A stretch of 64,000 nt of DNA from JANXXV01 sp038230275. Its GTDB lineage: Bacteria > Acidobacteriota > Terriglobia > Bryobacterales > Bryobacteraceae. The notes beneath the pieces are model-generated. The model had not been told where the DNA came from and did not search any database. It saw only the letters and a list, made by a program, of their open reading frames with translations. The stretch lies in contig JBBRNO010000002.1 in assembly GCA_038230275.1 (NCBI GenBank), positions 51,260 to 115,259 on the forward strand, read 5' to 3'. The stretch's first letter is position 1, and each line of letters starts with the position of its first letter. A program made the translations under genes and the position numbers. This document shows, piece by piece, positions 9,121 through 17,916 of the stretch.

Positions 9121-10806
9121 ATGTACCAGGTCATCGCCAGAAAATACCGCCCCGCAACCTTTTCCGAACTCGTGAGCCAAGAGCACGTGCGGACCACGCT
9201 GGAGAACGCCATCACGCAGCGGCGCATTGCGCATGGCTATATCCTTTGCGGCCAGCGCGGCACGGGCAAGACCACGGTGGCGCGGATCATGGCGCGGTGC
9301 CTGAATTGCGTGAACGGACCTACGCCGAATCCCTGCGGAGTCTGCGCCAGTTGCCTGGAGGTAACCGCGGGCAATAGTGTGGACGTGATCGAGATTGACG
9401 CGGCGTCCAATCGCGGCATCAATGAAATGCGGGAGTTGCGGGAGAATGTCCGCTACCGTCCGGCGCGCGACCGCTACAAGGTGTTTATCGTGGATGAGGC
9501 GCACCAGATCACGAACGACGCCTTCAACGCGTTGCTGAAAACACTGGAGGAACCGCCGGAGTGGGTGGTGTTCATCCTGTGCACCACGGAAGTTCATAAG
9601 CTGCCGGTGACCATTGCGTCACGGTGCCAGCAGTTCAGTTTCCGCTCAGTGGATTTCGTGGATCTGGTGGCGCGGATGCAGTGGATCTGCGATCAGGAAG
9701 GAATCACCACGGACGAGGAAACACTGGCGGTGCTGGCGCAGGCTGGTGAGGGCAGTGTGCGGGATTCGCTTTCCGCGCTGGACCAGGCGATTGCCTGTTG
9801 CGGGACCACGCTGCACGCGGCGGAATTGCGCGGACTGTTGGGCATGTTCTCGCTGGACTCGCTGCAACTGGTATCGCAGGCGCTGCTGGAAGCCGACTCG
9901 CAGAAGATGCTGGAGGTGGTGCAGGAGTTGGACCGGAACGGGCTGAATCTGCAACACTTTTGCCGCGAACTGGCCCGGTATTTCCGCAACTTGCTGGTGG
10001 CGAAGATAGCCGGGAAAGAGACGAAACTGATTGGGGCGTCCGCCGCCGAACAAGTGCGGATGCGCGAGACGGCGGCCGGATTTTCCGAAGAGGATCTGAC
10101 GCGGTATTTGCAGTTGACGCTGGATGTCTTCAAGGATTTGCAGTATTCGCTACAACCTAGATTGCATCTGGAAATTGGGTTGTTGAAGCTGGTGCATGTG
10201 GGAAAGCTGTTGCCCATTGAGCAGGCGCTGGCAGGTTTGACATCCGCTCCGGCAGCGAAGATGGCGCCTCCGCTTCCGCGGCCGGTTGCAGTTGCTCCGC
10301 AAGCCCCGCCGCCAGCGCCCGCGCGTGTGGGTCCGTCGCCATTCGCCGCCGATAGTCAGCGCAAAGCTGCTGCCGCTCCCCCGCCCCCGGCTCAGGTCGC
10401 CGCGCCCAAACCGGCCGAGGCATCCGCCGGTGATGCAGACTTGAAGTCGAAACTATATGACGCGCTGGTGGAACTGAATATGCCGTTCACCGCGGATGCT
10501 CTGGAGCATTCTCAGGTCAGCGCAGAGGGCGACGGACTTACGTTTGTGACACCGAAAGAATATTCGCTATCGATGACCGAGGGCGATATGAAAAAAGCGG
10601 TGCAGCACGCCATGGGCCGGCCCATGCGTGTGAAAATCGTGTTTGGGCAACCGATGATGAGCGATGCCCCCGCCGCGCCCCGGGCAAAGGCTGCGTTGGG
10701 CGACGAAGAGGTTTCGCAACGAGCGTTATCTCATCCGGAAGTGCAAAAATTTCAAGAACTCTTCCCTGATGCCCAAGTACGGGCGGTGCGGAATTTGAAG
10801 GAGTAG
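9121..10806 (+). CDS. dnaX: DNA polymerase III subunits gamma/tau
   Basis: Clamp-loader ATPase of the replicative polymerase. The start is fixed by the conserved N-terminus MYQVIARKYRPATF at 9121, although the frame is open back to 9001 through the SRP RNA. Seen in order: Walker A GQRGTGKT (about 44-51), zinc-binding cysteines at 63, 72, 75 and 78, Walker B/DEAH at 125-128, and the sensor SRCQQF. A Pro/Ala-rich linker (about 380-440) precedes the tau-specific C-terminal domain. Length 561 aa. There is no room for a free ribosome binding site between the SRP RNA and this start. The next gene, ebfC, follows after 4 bp. Confidence 0.96.
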   Translation: MYQVIARKYRPATFSELVSQEHVRTTLENAITQRRIAHGYILCGQRGTGKTTVARIMARCLNCVNGPTPNPCGVCASCLEVTAGNSVDVIEIDAASNRGINEMRELRENVRYRPARDRYKVFIVDEAHQITNDAFNALLKTLEEPPEWVVFILCTTEVHKLPVTIASRCQQFSFRSVDFVDLVARMQWICDQEGITTDEETLAVLAQAGEGSVRDSLSALDQAIACCGTTLHAAELRGLLGMFSLDSLQLVSQALLEADSQKMLEVVQELDRNGLNLQHFCRELARYFRNLLVAKIAGKETKLIGASAAEQVRMRETAAGFSEEDLTRYLQLTLDVFKDLQYSLQPRLHLEIGLLKLVHVGKLLPIEQALAGLTSAPAAKMAPPLPRPVAVAPQAPPPAPARVGPSPFAADSQRKAAAAPPPPAQVAAPKPAEASAGDADLKSKLYDALVELNMPFTADALEHSQVSAEGDGLTFVTPKEYSLSMTEGDMKKAVQHAMGRPMRVKIVFGQPMMSDAPAAPRAKAALGDEEVSQRALSHPEVQKFQELFPDAQVRAVRNLKE

Positions 10807-10810
10807 AACG

Positions 10811-11119
10811 ATGAAACTACCCGGCAACATGCAGAACATGATGAAACAGGCGCAACAGATGCAGCAGAAGCTGCAGGAAGAGATTGCGCTGATCCGAGTG
10901 GAGGCTTCCGCGGGCGGCGGCATGGTCACCGTGAAGATGGATGGCCAGAAGAATGTGCTGGCGGTGAAGATCGACCCGGAAGTGGCTGGGGACGTTGAGA
11001 TGCTGCAAGACATGGTAATGGCGGCGTTCAATGAGGCGCACAAGAAAGTGGAAGCCGAATCCCAGCAGAAGATGGGTGGAATGCTCGGCGGGATGGGATT
11101 GCCTCCAGGGTTGTTCTAA
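10811..11119 (+). CDS. ebfC: YbaB/EbfC family nucleoid-associated protein
   Basis: Small DNA-binding protein of the YbaB family (102 aa, the usual length). A Met/Gln-rich N-terminal helix (NMMKQAQQMQQKLQEE) is followed by the conserved GGMVTVKMDGQ and VKIDPEV strands. It sits between dnaX and recR with 4- and 3-bp gaps, the classic dnaX-ebfC-recR operon, so co-transcription is likely. A role in nucleoid organisation is known for the family; the exact role here is inferred. Confidence 0.94.
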   Translation: MKLPGNMQNMMKQAQQMQQKLQEEIALIRVEASAGGGMVTVKMDGQKNVLAVKIDPEVAGDVEMLQDMVMAAFNEAHKKVEAESQQKMGGMLGGMGLPPGLF

Positions 11120-11122
11120 GCT

Positions 11123-11722
11123 ATGCCGGATTTCGCCGAGCCGCTCGCGCGGTTGATCCAGGAAGTGAAGCGGTTGCCGGGAATCGGACAGAAATCCGCG
11201 CAACGGATTGCGTTTTACATTCTGCGCAGCAGCCGCGAGGACGTGGAACGGCTGTCCCAGGCGCTGTTCGACGTCAAAGACAACCTGGGCATGTGCGCCG
11301 CCTGCAACAACATCAGTGACGGAGAACTGTGCCTATACTGCCGCGACAACTCCCGCGATCCAGCGGTGATTTGCGTGGTGGAAGAATCGCACAATATCCT
11401 GCCGATCGAGACCACACGCCAGTTCCATGGCCTCTATCACGTCCTGCACGGCTCCATTTCCCCACTGCGCGGGATCGGTCCGGAACAATTGAAGATCAAG
11501 GGACTGATCAGCCGGATTGACGGCGGCGAGGCGAAGGAAATCATTCTGGCCACGAATCCAACAGTGGAAGGCGAGGCTACCGCCAGCTACCTGTCGCGCC
11601 TGCTGAAGCCGCTTGGCGTGAAGGTGACGCGGATCGCGATGGGAATTCCAGTGGGGAGCGATCTGGAGTTCGCCGATGAAGTGACTATGATGAAGTCACT
11701 TGAGAACCGGCGTGAGCTTTAG
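11123..11722 (+). CDS. recR: Recombination protein RecR
   Basis: RecFOR-pathway protein that loads RecA at single-strand gaps. It has the N-terminal helix-hairpin-helix (LPGIGQKSAQRIAFYIL), a four-cysteine zinc finger (C58, C61, C70, C73), the Toprim motif beginning ICVVEESHNILPIE, and a C-terminal GIPVGSDLEFAD. Length 199 aa matches the family. It closes the dnaX-ebfC-recR operon. Its 3' end overlaps the convergent DUF4126 gene by 38 bp. Confidence 0.96.
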   Translation: MPDFAEPLARLIQEVKRLPGIGQKSAQRIAFYILRSSREDVERLSQALFDVKDNLGMCAACNNISDGELCLYCRDNSRDPAVICVVEESHNILPIETTRQFHGLYHVLHGSISPLRGIGPEQLKIKGLISRIDGGEAKEIILATNPTVEGEATASYLSRLLKPLGVKVTRIAMGIPVGSDLEFADEVTMMKSLENRREL

Positions 11723-12626
11723 CAAGTTTGCGCAGCCATTCGGGCTGAAGCGTCCGATGGAGTTTGAAAACGTCGAAGACCTGTTCGTAATCGTTCACAG
11801 TGATTGTTAGCTCATTCACCAACAATCCGCGTTCTAGCTTTGTGGAGCTAATCTGGCTGAGCGGAATTTTGTGAACGCGCTTGCGGAACATGCGGCGGGT
11901 GGTGAACACAAATTGCTCCGGTTCCAGACATAAGCTTCCCACGGAATTGATCAGGCCCTTTACGCCGCGTCCGGCAGAGCAGCGGATGCATTCCGGCACC
12001 GTCTGCTTTGGCGGCGACGCGAAGTGCTTTGTCAGGATGGAACCGACCGCGATGCATTCGACGCGAAGACTGCGGAAGATCCGGGATGAGAACCACGCAA
12101 ACGCGAATAGGAAAAGCGCCAGGGAGCCCAGAGCGACCGCAGGATGCTTGACCAGCACCCAGAATGCGGCCGGGATGAAAATATCTCCGCCCAGGCTGAG
12201 CGCCAGATTGGTAAACGGCTCCGGCAAGTGGTTGGCAAAAAGACGCGTTGCCGCCTTCGAGGAATGCCCAGTCAGTGCGACGCCGCCGCAGAGCAGCGCG
12301 ATTACGGTACGGGTGACCGGGTCTTCACTGCTGGCGGCGGTGGCACCGAGAAAAATCGCACCGGCGGGCCGGATGAAGGTGTGGATGGAGTCCCAAAGGC
12401 TGTCTACCCAGGGAATCTTATCGGCCATAAATTCCAAAGTGGCCGCAGCGGCCGCGGCGGCCATCACCCATTTATTTCCAAGCACATTGAGATGCGCAAA
12501 CGCAGGCGGCAGTGCGATCCAGTGAAATCGAACGACCAGCCCGATCAGCAGAACGGTGGCGTATAACCGAAGGCCCGCCAGGAAACCGAGGCCAAGGGTG
12601 GATCCGAGCAATTCCATCGTATCCAT
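11685..12626 (-). CDS. DUF4126 family membrane protein
   Basis: About the first 200 residues are hydrophobic with several membrane helices and match the DUF4126 pattern: LGLGFLAGLRLYATVLLIGL at the start, then an alanine-rich helix and a GHSSKAATRL segment. The C-terminal ~110 residues are soluble and charged, resembling a PH-like or regulatory domain (FVFTTRRMF, then ISSTKLERG). Function is unknown. A second ATG at 12617 (MELLGSTLG) is possible. The start lies 6 bp (or 24 bp from alternative starts) from the divergent M20 peptidase gene, so each promoter would have to overlap the other's coding sequence. Confidence 0.75.
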   Translation of the reverse strand: MDTMELLGSTLGLGFLAGLRLYATVLLIGLVVRFHWIALPPAFAHLNVLGNKWVMAAAAAAATLEFMADKIPWVDSLWDSIHTFIRPAGAIFLGATAASSEDPVTRTVIALLCGGVALTGHSSKAATRLFANHLPEPFTNLALSLGGDIFIPAAFWVLVKHPAVALGSLALFLFAFAWFSSRIFRSLRVECIAVGSILTKHFASPPKQTVPECIRCSAGRGVKGLINSVGSLCLEPEQFVFTTRRMFRKRVHKIPLSQISSTKLERGLLVNELTITVNDYEQVFDVFKLHRTLQPEWLRKLAKAHAGSQVTSS

Positions 12627-12641
12627 ACGAGAATGATACCT

Positions 12642-14141
12642 ATGATTCGCTCTGTGTTGTTTACCGTCCTGTTGCTACCCGCCTATGCACAGCCGCCGGT
12701 GCGCGCTTACGTGGACGCGCACCAACCGGAGATCTTGCGAGAATTCACGGAACTGCTGGCCATACCGAATGTGGCCGCGGACCAGACCAACCTTCGCCGG
12801 AATGCCGATGCGATCCAAAAGTTGATGGGTCGGCGCGGCATTTCGTCGCAGCTGTTGGAGACACCGGGAGCGCCTCCGGTTGTGTTCGGCGAAATCGTAA
12901 CGCCTGGCGCGAAGCGGACGCTGATTTTCTACGCGCATTACGATGGACAGCCGGTGGATGCGAAGGAGTGGGCGGGCGGGAATCCGTTTGCGCCCACCTT
13001 GCGCGATGCGTTGCTTGAGAAAGACGGCAGGGTGCTTCCCATGCCGGCGGCCGGGCAGCGCATCGATCCGGAGTGGCGCCTTTATGGACGGTCCACTTCC
13101 GACGATAAGGCGCCCATCCTCGCTTTGATGGCAGCCGTTGACGCGCTGAAGGCAAACGGCACGAAGCTGACATCCAACATCAAGTTCTTCTTTGAGGGCG
13201 AGGAAGAGGCCGGGTCCATGCATGTTTCGCGCATTTTGCAACAGAATCAGGGGCTGCTGCGCGGCGATGTGTGGCTGTTCTGCGATGGTCCAGTGAGTCA
13301 AAACCGGCAGCAGCAAATTTACTTCGGTGCGCGAGGCGTGGCCGGATTGGAGATTACCGTATACGGCGCGCGGCGCGAATTGCACAGCGGCCACTATGGG
13401 AACTGGGCGCCGAATCCGGCCATGATGCTGGCGCGGTTGCTGGCATCCATGAAGGACGACGATGGCCATGTGCTGATCGCCGGTTTCTACGATGGCGTGG
13501 AGCCGCTAAGTCCCATGGAAGAACGCGCCGTGGCGGAAGCACCGGACGTGGACGCCAGTCTGATGCAGGAGCTGGGGTTGATGCGAACCGAGGGTAGCGG
13601 GCGGAAGCTGACCAGTCTGATTAACCAACCGTCATTGAACATTCGCGGGTTGCAGAGCGTGGCGGTGGGAGCGCAGGCGCGCAACGTGATTCCGGCCGCG
13701 GCTACGGCATCCCTCGACATTCGCCTGGTAAAGGGCATCGGCCACAAGGAATCCGTGGAACGCGTGATCCGGCACATTCGCAAGCAGGGCTATTTTGTGA
13801 CGGCGGATGAACCCAATATGCAGATGCGATTGCAGCATCCCAAGATTGCCAGAGTGGTGGTACCGGGGTTTGATTACGATGCGGTTCGTACCTCCATGGA
13901 CTTGGAAATATCGCGCGCGGTGGTGGCTGCCGTGGAAGCGGCGCGCGGGCCCGTAGTGCGCATGCCCACTCTTGGCGGCAGCCTGCCGCTCTTCATGTTC
14001 GATGAGGTGCTGAAAACCCCGATGATCGGGATTCCCATCGCCAATCACGACAACAGCCAGCACAGTTTTAATGAGAACATCCGGCTGCAAAATTTGTGGG
14101 ACGGAATTGAAACGATGGCCGCGCTACTGACGATGAAGTGA
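12642..14141 (+). CDS. M20 family metallopeptidase, probably exported
   Basis: Zinc-dependent dipeptidase/carboxypeptidase of the M20 (ArgE/DapE/CPG2) family. A signal peptide (MIRSVLFTVLLLPAYAQ) suggests a periplasmic location. Metal-site motifs are clear: FYAHYDGQPVD near residue 100 and FEGEEEAGS near 185, with the dimerisation-domain motif RELHSGHYGNWAPNPA near 245 and a late HDNSQHSFNEN. About 499 aa. An ATG at 12633 would add three residues; the ATG at 12642 begins directly at the signal peptide. The substrate is likely a di- or oligopeptide but cannot be narrowed further. Confidence 0.85.
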   Translation: MIRSVLFTVLLLPAYAQPPVRAYVDAHQPEILREFTELLAIPNVAADQTNLRRNADAIQKLMGRRGISSQLLETPGAPPVVFGEIVTPGAKRTLIFYAHYDGQPVDAKEWAGGNPFAPTLRDALLEKDGRVLPMPAAGQRIDPEWRLYGRSTSDDKAPILALMAAVDALKANGTKLTSNIKFFFEGEEEAGSMHVSRILQQNQGLLRGDVWLFCDGPVSQNRQQQIYFGARGVAGLEITVYGARRELHSGHYGNWAPNPAMMLARLLASMKDDDGHVLIAGFYDGVEPLSPMEERAVAEAPDVDASLMQELGLMRTEGSGRKLTSLINQPSLNIRGLQSVAVGAQARNVIPAAATASLDIRLVKGIGHKESVERVIRHIRKQGYFVTADEPNMQMRLQHPKIARVVVPGFDYDAVRTSMDLEISRAVVAAVEAARGPVVRMPTLGGSLPLFMFDEVLKTPMIGIPIANHDNSQHSFNENIRLQNLWDGIETMAALLTMK

Positions 14142-14174
14142 CGGTGGATGCGCTGGATACAATGCAAAATTGAG

Positions 14175-14963
14175 ATGACAATCACAGAGCAAGAGTTCGC
14201 CGACATTCCGACTCCAACCGGCCCGATGCGTACGTATGTGCTCCGGCCTACCGCGCCCGGGCGCTATCCCGGCGTGTTGCTGTATTCCGAAATCTTCCAG
14301 ATCACCGGCCCCATACGCCGCACCGCCGCGCTGCTGGCCGGGCATGGATTCGTGGTGGCGGTGCCCGAAATCTATCATGAATTCGAAGCCCCTGGAACCG
14401 TACTGGCCTATGACCAGGCGGGCGCGGACCGCGGCAATGAGCTGAAGACCACCAAGGAAATTTCGGCGTACGATAGCGATTCGCGCGCCGCGCTGGACTT
14501 TCTGGCCTTGCACCCAAGCTGCACGGGACGCCTGGGCGTGATGGGCATCTGCATTGGCGGGCACCTGGCGTTTCGTGCGGCCATGAACCCGGACGTTCTG
14601 GCGGCCGCCTGCTTTTATGCCACCGATATCCACAAGGGCGGGCTGGGCAAAGGCATGCACGACGACTCCTTGCAGCGGGCGGTGGAGATCAAGGGCGAGC
14701 TGCTGCACATCTTCGGCCGGCAGGATCCGCATGTGCCCCTGGAAGGACGCAACCTGATCCGCGCGCGGCTGGAGGAGGCAAACCTGCGCTTCCAGTGGCA
14801 TGAAGTGAACGGCGCGCATGCTTTTCTGCGGGATGAAGGACCGCGCTACGATCCGGCGCTGGCCTATCAATGCTACGGATTGGTGTTTGAATTGTTCCAC
14901 CGCAGACTGGGTCTGGGAGATCTGTCGGGCTTACAGGCCGGCTCAAGCGAGCCGCGCCACTAG
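14175..14963 (+). CDS. Dienelactone hydrolase family protein
   Basis: Alpha/beta hydrolase of the dienelactone hydrolase (carboxymethylenebutenolidase) family. The nucleophile elbow GICIGGH uses Cys, as in true dienelactone hydrolases. The Asp (FGRQDPHVP) and His (NGAHAFLRDEG) of the triad are in the expected order. Length about 262 aa. An upstream ATG at 14148 is possible, but family-like sequence (TITEQEFADIPTPTG) starts at 14175. It lies between an M20 peptidase and a sugar-acid dehydratase in the same direction; a catabolic role is plausible but unproven. Confidence 0.82.
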   Translation: MTITEQEFADIPTPTGPMRTYVLRPTAPGRYPGVLLYSEIFQITGPIRRTAALLAGHGFVVAVPEIYHEFEAPGTVLAYDQAGADRGNELKTTKEISAYDSDSRAALDFLALHPSCTGRLGVMGICIGGHLAFRAAMNPDVLAAACFYATDIHKGGLGKGMHDDSLQRAVEIKGELLHIFGRQDPHVPLEGRNLIRARLEEANLRFQWHEVNGAHAFLRDEGPRYDPALAYQCYGLVFELFHRRLGLGDLSGLQAGSSEPRH

Positions 14964-14990
14964 AGCCGGATATACTGCGACTTGTCCCTT

Positions 14991-16769
14991 ATGAGCAATC
15001 AAGAGAGAAAGCGCCTGCGAAGCGAGATCTGGTTTAACGACATGACGGAGCCCGGCGAAACCGCCGTGTATCTGGAGCGGTTCAACAACTACGGCATCAC
15101 ACGAGAGGAACTGCAATCGGGGCGTCCGGTGATCGGGATCGCGCAAACCGGTGGTGATCTCACTCCCTGCAATCGGATTCATATGCAGCTTGTCAGCCGC
15201 GTGAAGGATGGCATCCGTGACGCCGGCGGCATCCCGTTTGAATTCCCGGTGCACCCCATTCAGGAAAGCTGCCGGCGCCCCACGGCGGCACTGGACCGCA
15301 ACCTGGCGTATCTGGGGATTGTGGAAGTACTGTGCGGCTACCCGCTGGACGGTGTGGTGCTGATGACCGGCTGCGACAAGACTACGCCCGCCTGCCTGAT
15401 GGCGGCGGCCACGGTGAACCTGCCGGCGATCGTGTTATCCGGCGGGCCCATGATCGACAGCTATTACAAGGGCAAGCTGGCTGGATCGGGCATGGCGCTG
15501 TGGGAAGCCCGGCGGCAATTGGCTGCGGGCGAGATCGACGATCAGGAATTGCTGGAGATTGTCTGTTCTTCGGTTCCCAGCGCCGGGCACTGCAACACCA
15601 TGGGAACCGCGCTTTCCATGAACTCGCTGGCGGAAGCGCTGGGCATGTCCCTACCGGGATGTGCGGCCATTCCGGCGCCTTACGGTGAGCGCGCCAAGAT
15701 GGCGCACAAGACGGGCAAACGGATTGTGGGCATGGTTCATGAAGACCTGACACCGAGTGCGGTGCTGACGCGGGAGGCCTTTGAAAACGCCATTGTGGTG
15801 AATTCAGCCATCGGCGGCTCCACCAACTGCCCGCCGCATCTGATCGCCATCGCGCGGCACATTGGAGTGCCGCTGGAAGTGAACGATTGGGAGACGATCG
15901 GCCATGAAATCCCGCTGTTGGTGAACCTGCAACCCGCCGGAGAGTTTCTGGGCGAAGGCTACCATCGCGCTGGTGGCGTACCGGCGGTGTTCGGCGAGTT
16001 GATGCAAGCCGGAAAGATTCACGAAGATGCTTTGACCGTGACCGGCAAGACTGTGGGCGAAAACTATCGCGATGCCCGCAGCGTGGATCAAAAAGTGATT
16101 CGCACTTATGAAACTCCTTTGATGCAGGACGCGGGCTTCATGGTAGTTACCGGAAACCTGTTCCACTCCGCGTTAGTGAAAACGTCGGTGATCAGTCCCG
16201 AATTCCGTAAGCGCTATCTGTCGGAACCTGGATTGGAAGACTGCTTCACTGCACGCGCGATTGTGTTCGACGGGCCTGAGGATTACCGGAAGCGTATCAA
16301 CGATCCCGCGCTGGCAGTGGACGACAGCTGCATGCTGGTGGTTCGCGGTGCGGGCACTGTAGCCTATCCAGGGTCGGCCGAAGTGGTGAACATGACGCCG
16401 CCCGGCTATTTGGTCAAGCAGGGTGTTCGCATGTTGCCGTGCATGGGGGATGGCCGGCAAAGCGGCACGTCGGATACGCCTTCCATTCTGAACGCGTCCC
16501 CGGAGTCTGCGGTGGGAGGAAATCTTGCCATTCTGCAGACGGGTGATCTGGTCAAAGTGGATCTGCGGAACCGGCGCGTGGATGTGTTGATCGGCGACGA
16601 AGAAATCGAGCGCCGCCGGCACAGTTTGGAGCCGGTGCAACTGCGTCACGATTCGCCTTGGCAGGAGCTTTACCGGGCGCACGTGGGGCAACTCGAAACC
16701 GGCGGCTGCCTGGAATTCGCGGTCCGCTATCGCGATCTTCGTAAGACGGTACCGCGGCACTCGCATTAG
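14991..16769 (+). CDS. IlvD/Edd family dehydratase (sugar-acid type)
   Basis: Iron-sulfur dehydratase of the dihydroxy-acid/phosphogluconate dehydratase superfamily. The segments TGCDKTTPACLM and SVPSAGHCNTMGTALSM carry the probable cluster cysteines, and AIGGSTNCPPHL is also characteristic. The N-terminus (RKRLRSEIWFND) and the TCDKTTPAC-like motif resemble L-arabinonate/D-xylonate dehydratases rather than the branched-chain enzyme IlvD. Length 592 aa. A TTG at 14982 is the upstream limit; the ATG at 14991 is preferred. The 3' end overlaps the neighbouring pseudogene by 4 bp. The precise sugar acid cannot be deduced. Confidence 0.84.
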   Translation: MSNQERKRLRSEIWFNDMTEPGETAVYLERFNNYGITREELQSGRPVIGIAQTGGDLTPCNRIHMQLVSRVKDGIRDAGGIPFEFPVHPIQESCRRPTAALDRNLAYLGIVEVLCGYPLDGVVLMTGCDKTTPACLMAAATVNLPAIVLSGGPMIDSYYKGKLAGSGMALWEARRQLAAGEIDDQELLEIVCSSVPSAGHCNTMGTALSMNSLAEALGMSLPGCAAIPAPYGERAKMAHKTGKRIVGMVHEDLTPSAVLTREAFENAIVVNSAIGGSTNCPPHLIAIARHIGVPLEVNDWETIGHEIPLLVNLQPAGEFLGEGYHRAGGVPAVFGELMQAGKIHEDALTVTGKTVGENYRDARSVDQKVIRTYETPLMQDAGFMVVTGNLFHSALVKTSVISPEFRKRYLSEPGLEDCFTARAIVFDGPEDYRKRINDPALAVDDSCMLVVRGAGTVAYPGSAEVVNMTPPGYLVKQGVRMLPCMGDGRQSGTSDTPSILNASPESAVGGNLAILQTGDLVKVDLRNRRVDVLIGDEEIERRRHSLEPVQLRHDSPWQELYRAHVGQLETGGCLEFAVRYRDLRKTVPRHSH

Positions 16770-17178
16770 GCCGCGACGCTTGGGCGCAACGCGCGCAACC
16801 GGTTGAAAATCAACACGTGCGTGAAGATGATCAGCGGCACCAGAAACGTGGGCAGCAGACTGAGCGGCAGTTCAGTAAGCGCGCTGATCGATGCGCGGTC
16901 GCGGATAAGCCGCCACGCCAAGAGATGTGACGGCAACGGCGATGTCTCCCCATCCGCCCGGAACGGCGAACGCATACGGCAGCCGCCCCTGAGCGCACAG
17001 GTAGAGAAAATAGATCCCGATGAAACGGGTGGTATGGAAGAGGACCAGGAAACGTAGCTGCCGATCGCCAAGAGAGCACCAGCAACACGGCAGTTAGCCC
17101 TACCAGCGTTCCCTGCGCCAGCGGACCCGGGACTGCGGCGAGCAATCGCAGCTTGCCGGCGATTATCGCCAGCAACAA
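16766..17178 (-). pseudogene. Broken membrane protein gene (three reading frames)
   Basis: Reading the minus strand, one hydrophobic protein is spread over three frames. It starts with MLLAIIAGKLRLLAAVP, continues in another frame as RFIGIYFLYLCAQGRLPYAF and FAVPGGWGDIAVAV, and ends in a third frame as ELPLSLLPTFLVPLIIFTHV. These pieces are in the right order for a known type of uncharacterised multi-helix membrane protein, whose middle region (between the GWGDI motif and LPLSLLPTFLVP) also seems shortened here. At least two frameshifts and probably a deletion separate the pieces, so no intact product is expected. Function unknown. Confidence 0.65.
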
Positions 17179-17179
17179 C

Positions 17180-17916
17180 TACAGTGACGCCACGACTGCG
17201 GTTTTCACAGCCGGCACGCCGCTGGCGCCTCCACCGGGATTGCTGTTCAGCGCAAATCTTCTTTCCTGATAGCGAAAAGGTAGCCTAGGTTGGGCTCATG
17301 GACTATCAAGCCGTACCAGGCAAGCGAATACCGTGCCGAAGGTAATGGTACTGAGATCGATGCGCGTTATACGTTCGCAGCCTGTTTCGGCGGCGCGAGA
17401 CGGCAACATGTGCTCACCCGCGAATCGAAGCGAAAGATACGCCGAATGCAGGCATATACCTCATGACCAAAGTACGGTTGGTACAGTGCAGAGCGGCTCC
17501 CAACTCCGAGTAGGAATCGAGCGTTTTGATCCGTGAGTTGGATCCCTGCGGAAGCACTACCAACCATTAGTTATCCCCCGTTCGATTAATCTTCGGTACG
17601 GTCGTACTAGCCAATATTTGCAATAGATCTACTGGTCCGAATGGTTCTTGACAGACCTCGATATTCTCCCTATATTTGCCCTACGCCGCAATTTTTTTTC
17701 GCGACGGCTATTTCCCCCCGATAGGCCATGTTTTGCAGCTGGGAGAGGCGAGTGAAATCGTCGCGATAGGGTTCCAGAGTTGACGGGGAATTGAGGAGCA
17801 AGTGTTACGGTAAGCCAAAATCGACGTCCGAATGAGGATCGCACAGGAGGTCCAGGCAGGACCACGCAGGGCAGCGCCTATGCCGATTATGATGCGCGGG
17901 AAAGAGGCTCAGCGCT
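17180..17916. other. Gene-poor leader region upstream of the megasynthase
   Basis: About 740 bp with no convincing intact gene. At 17173-17272 the plus strand reads as a short open stretch ending in PLAPPPGLLFSANLLS and a stop; it looks like the tail of a lost coding sequence, but I cannot name it. The rest (17280-17640) gives only short, low-quality frames. A strong promoter-like element lies at 17648-17676 (separate entry), and a run of eight T follows at about 17694-17701. The remaining ~215 bases are an untranslated leader for the large gene that starts at 17917. Confidence 0.6.
17648..17676 (+). promoter_or_regulatory. Sigma70-type promoter for the megasynthase
   Basis: A perfect -35 hexamer TTGACA (17648-17653) is followed, after exactly 17 bp, by TATATT (17671-17676), one mismatch from TATAAT. 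Transcription would start near 17683 and leave a leader of about 235 nt before the ATG at 17917. A GAGG ribosome-binding element stands about 9 nt before that ATG. The position, orientation and spacing are seen directly; activity is inferred. Confidence 0.65.

Noticed and set aside
10584..10606. A-run (AAAAAA) in dnaX as a programmed frameshift for the gamma subunit
   Set aside because: It lies near residue 490 of 561, too late for a gamma-type product, and lacks an obvious following hairpin.
17367..17567. 66-codon minus-strand frame in the megasynthase leader
   Set aside because: No family pattern, no ribosome binding site, and it sits in a region of generally poor coding quality.
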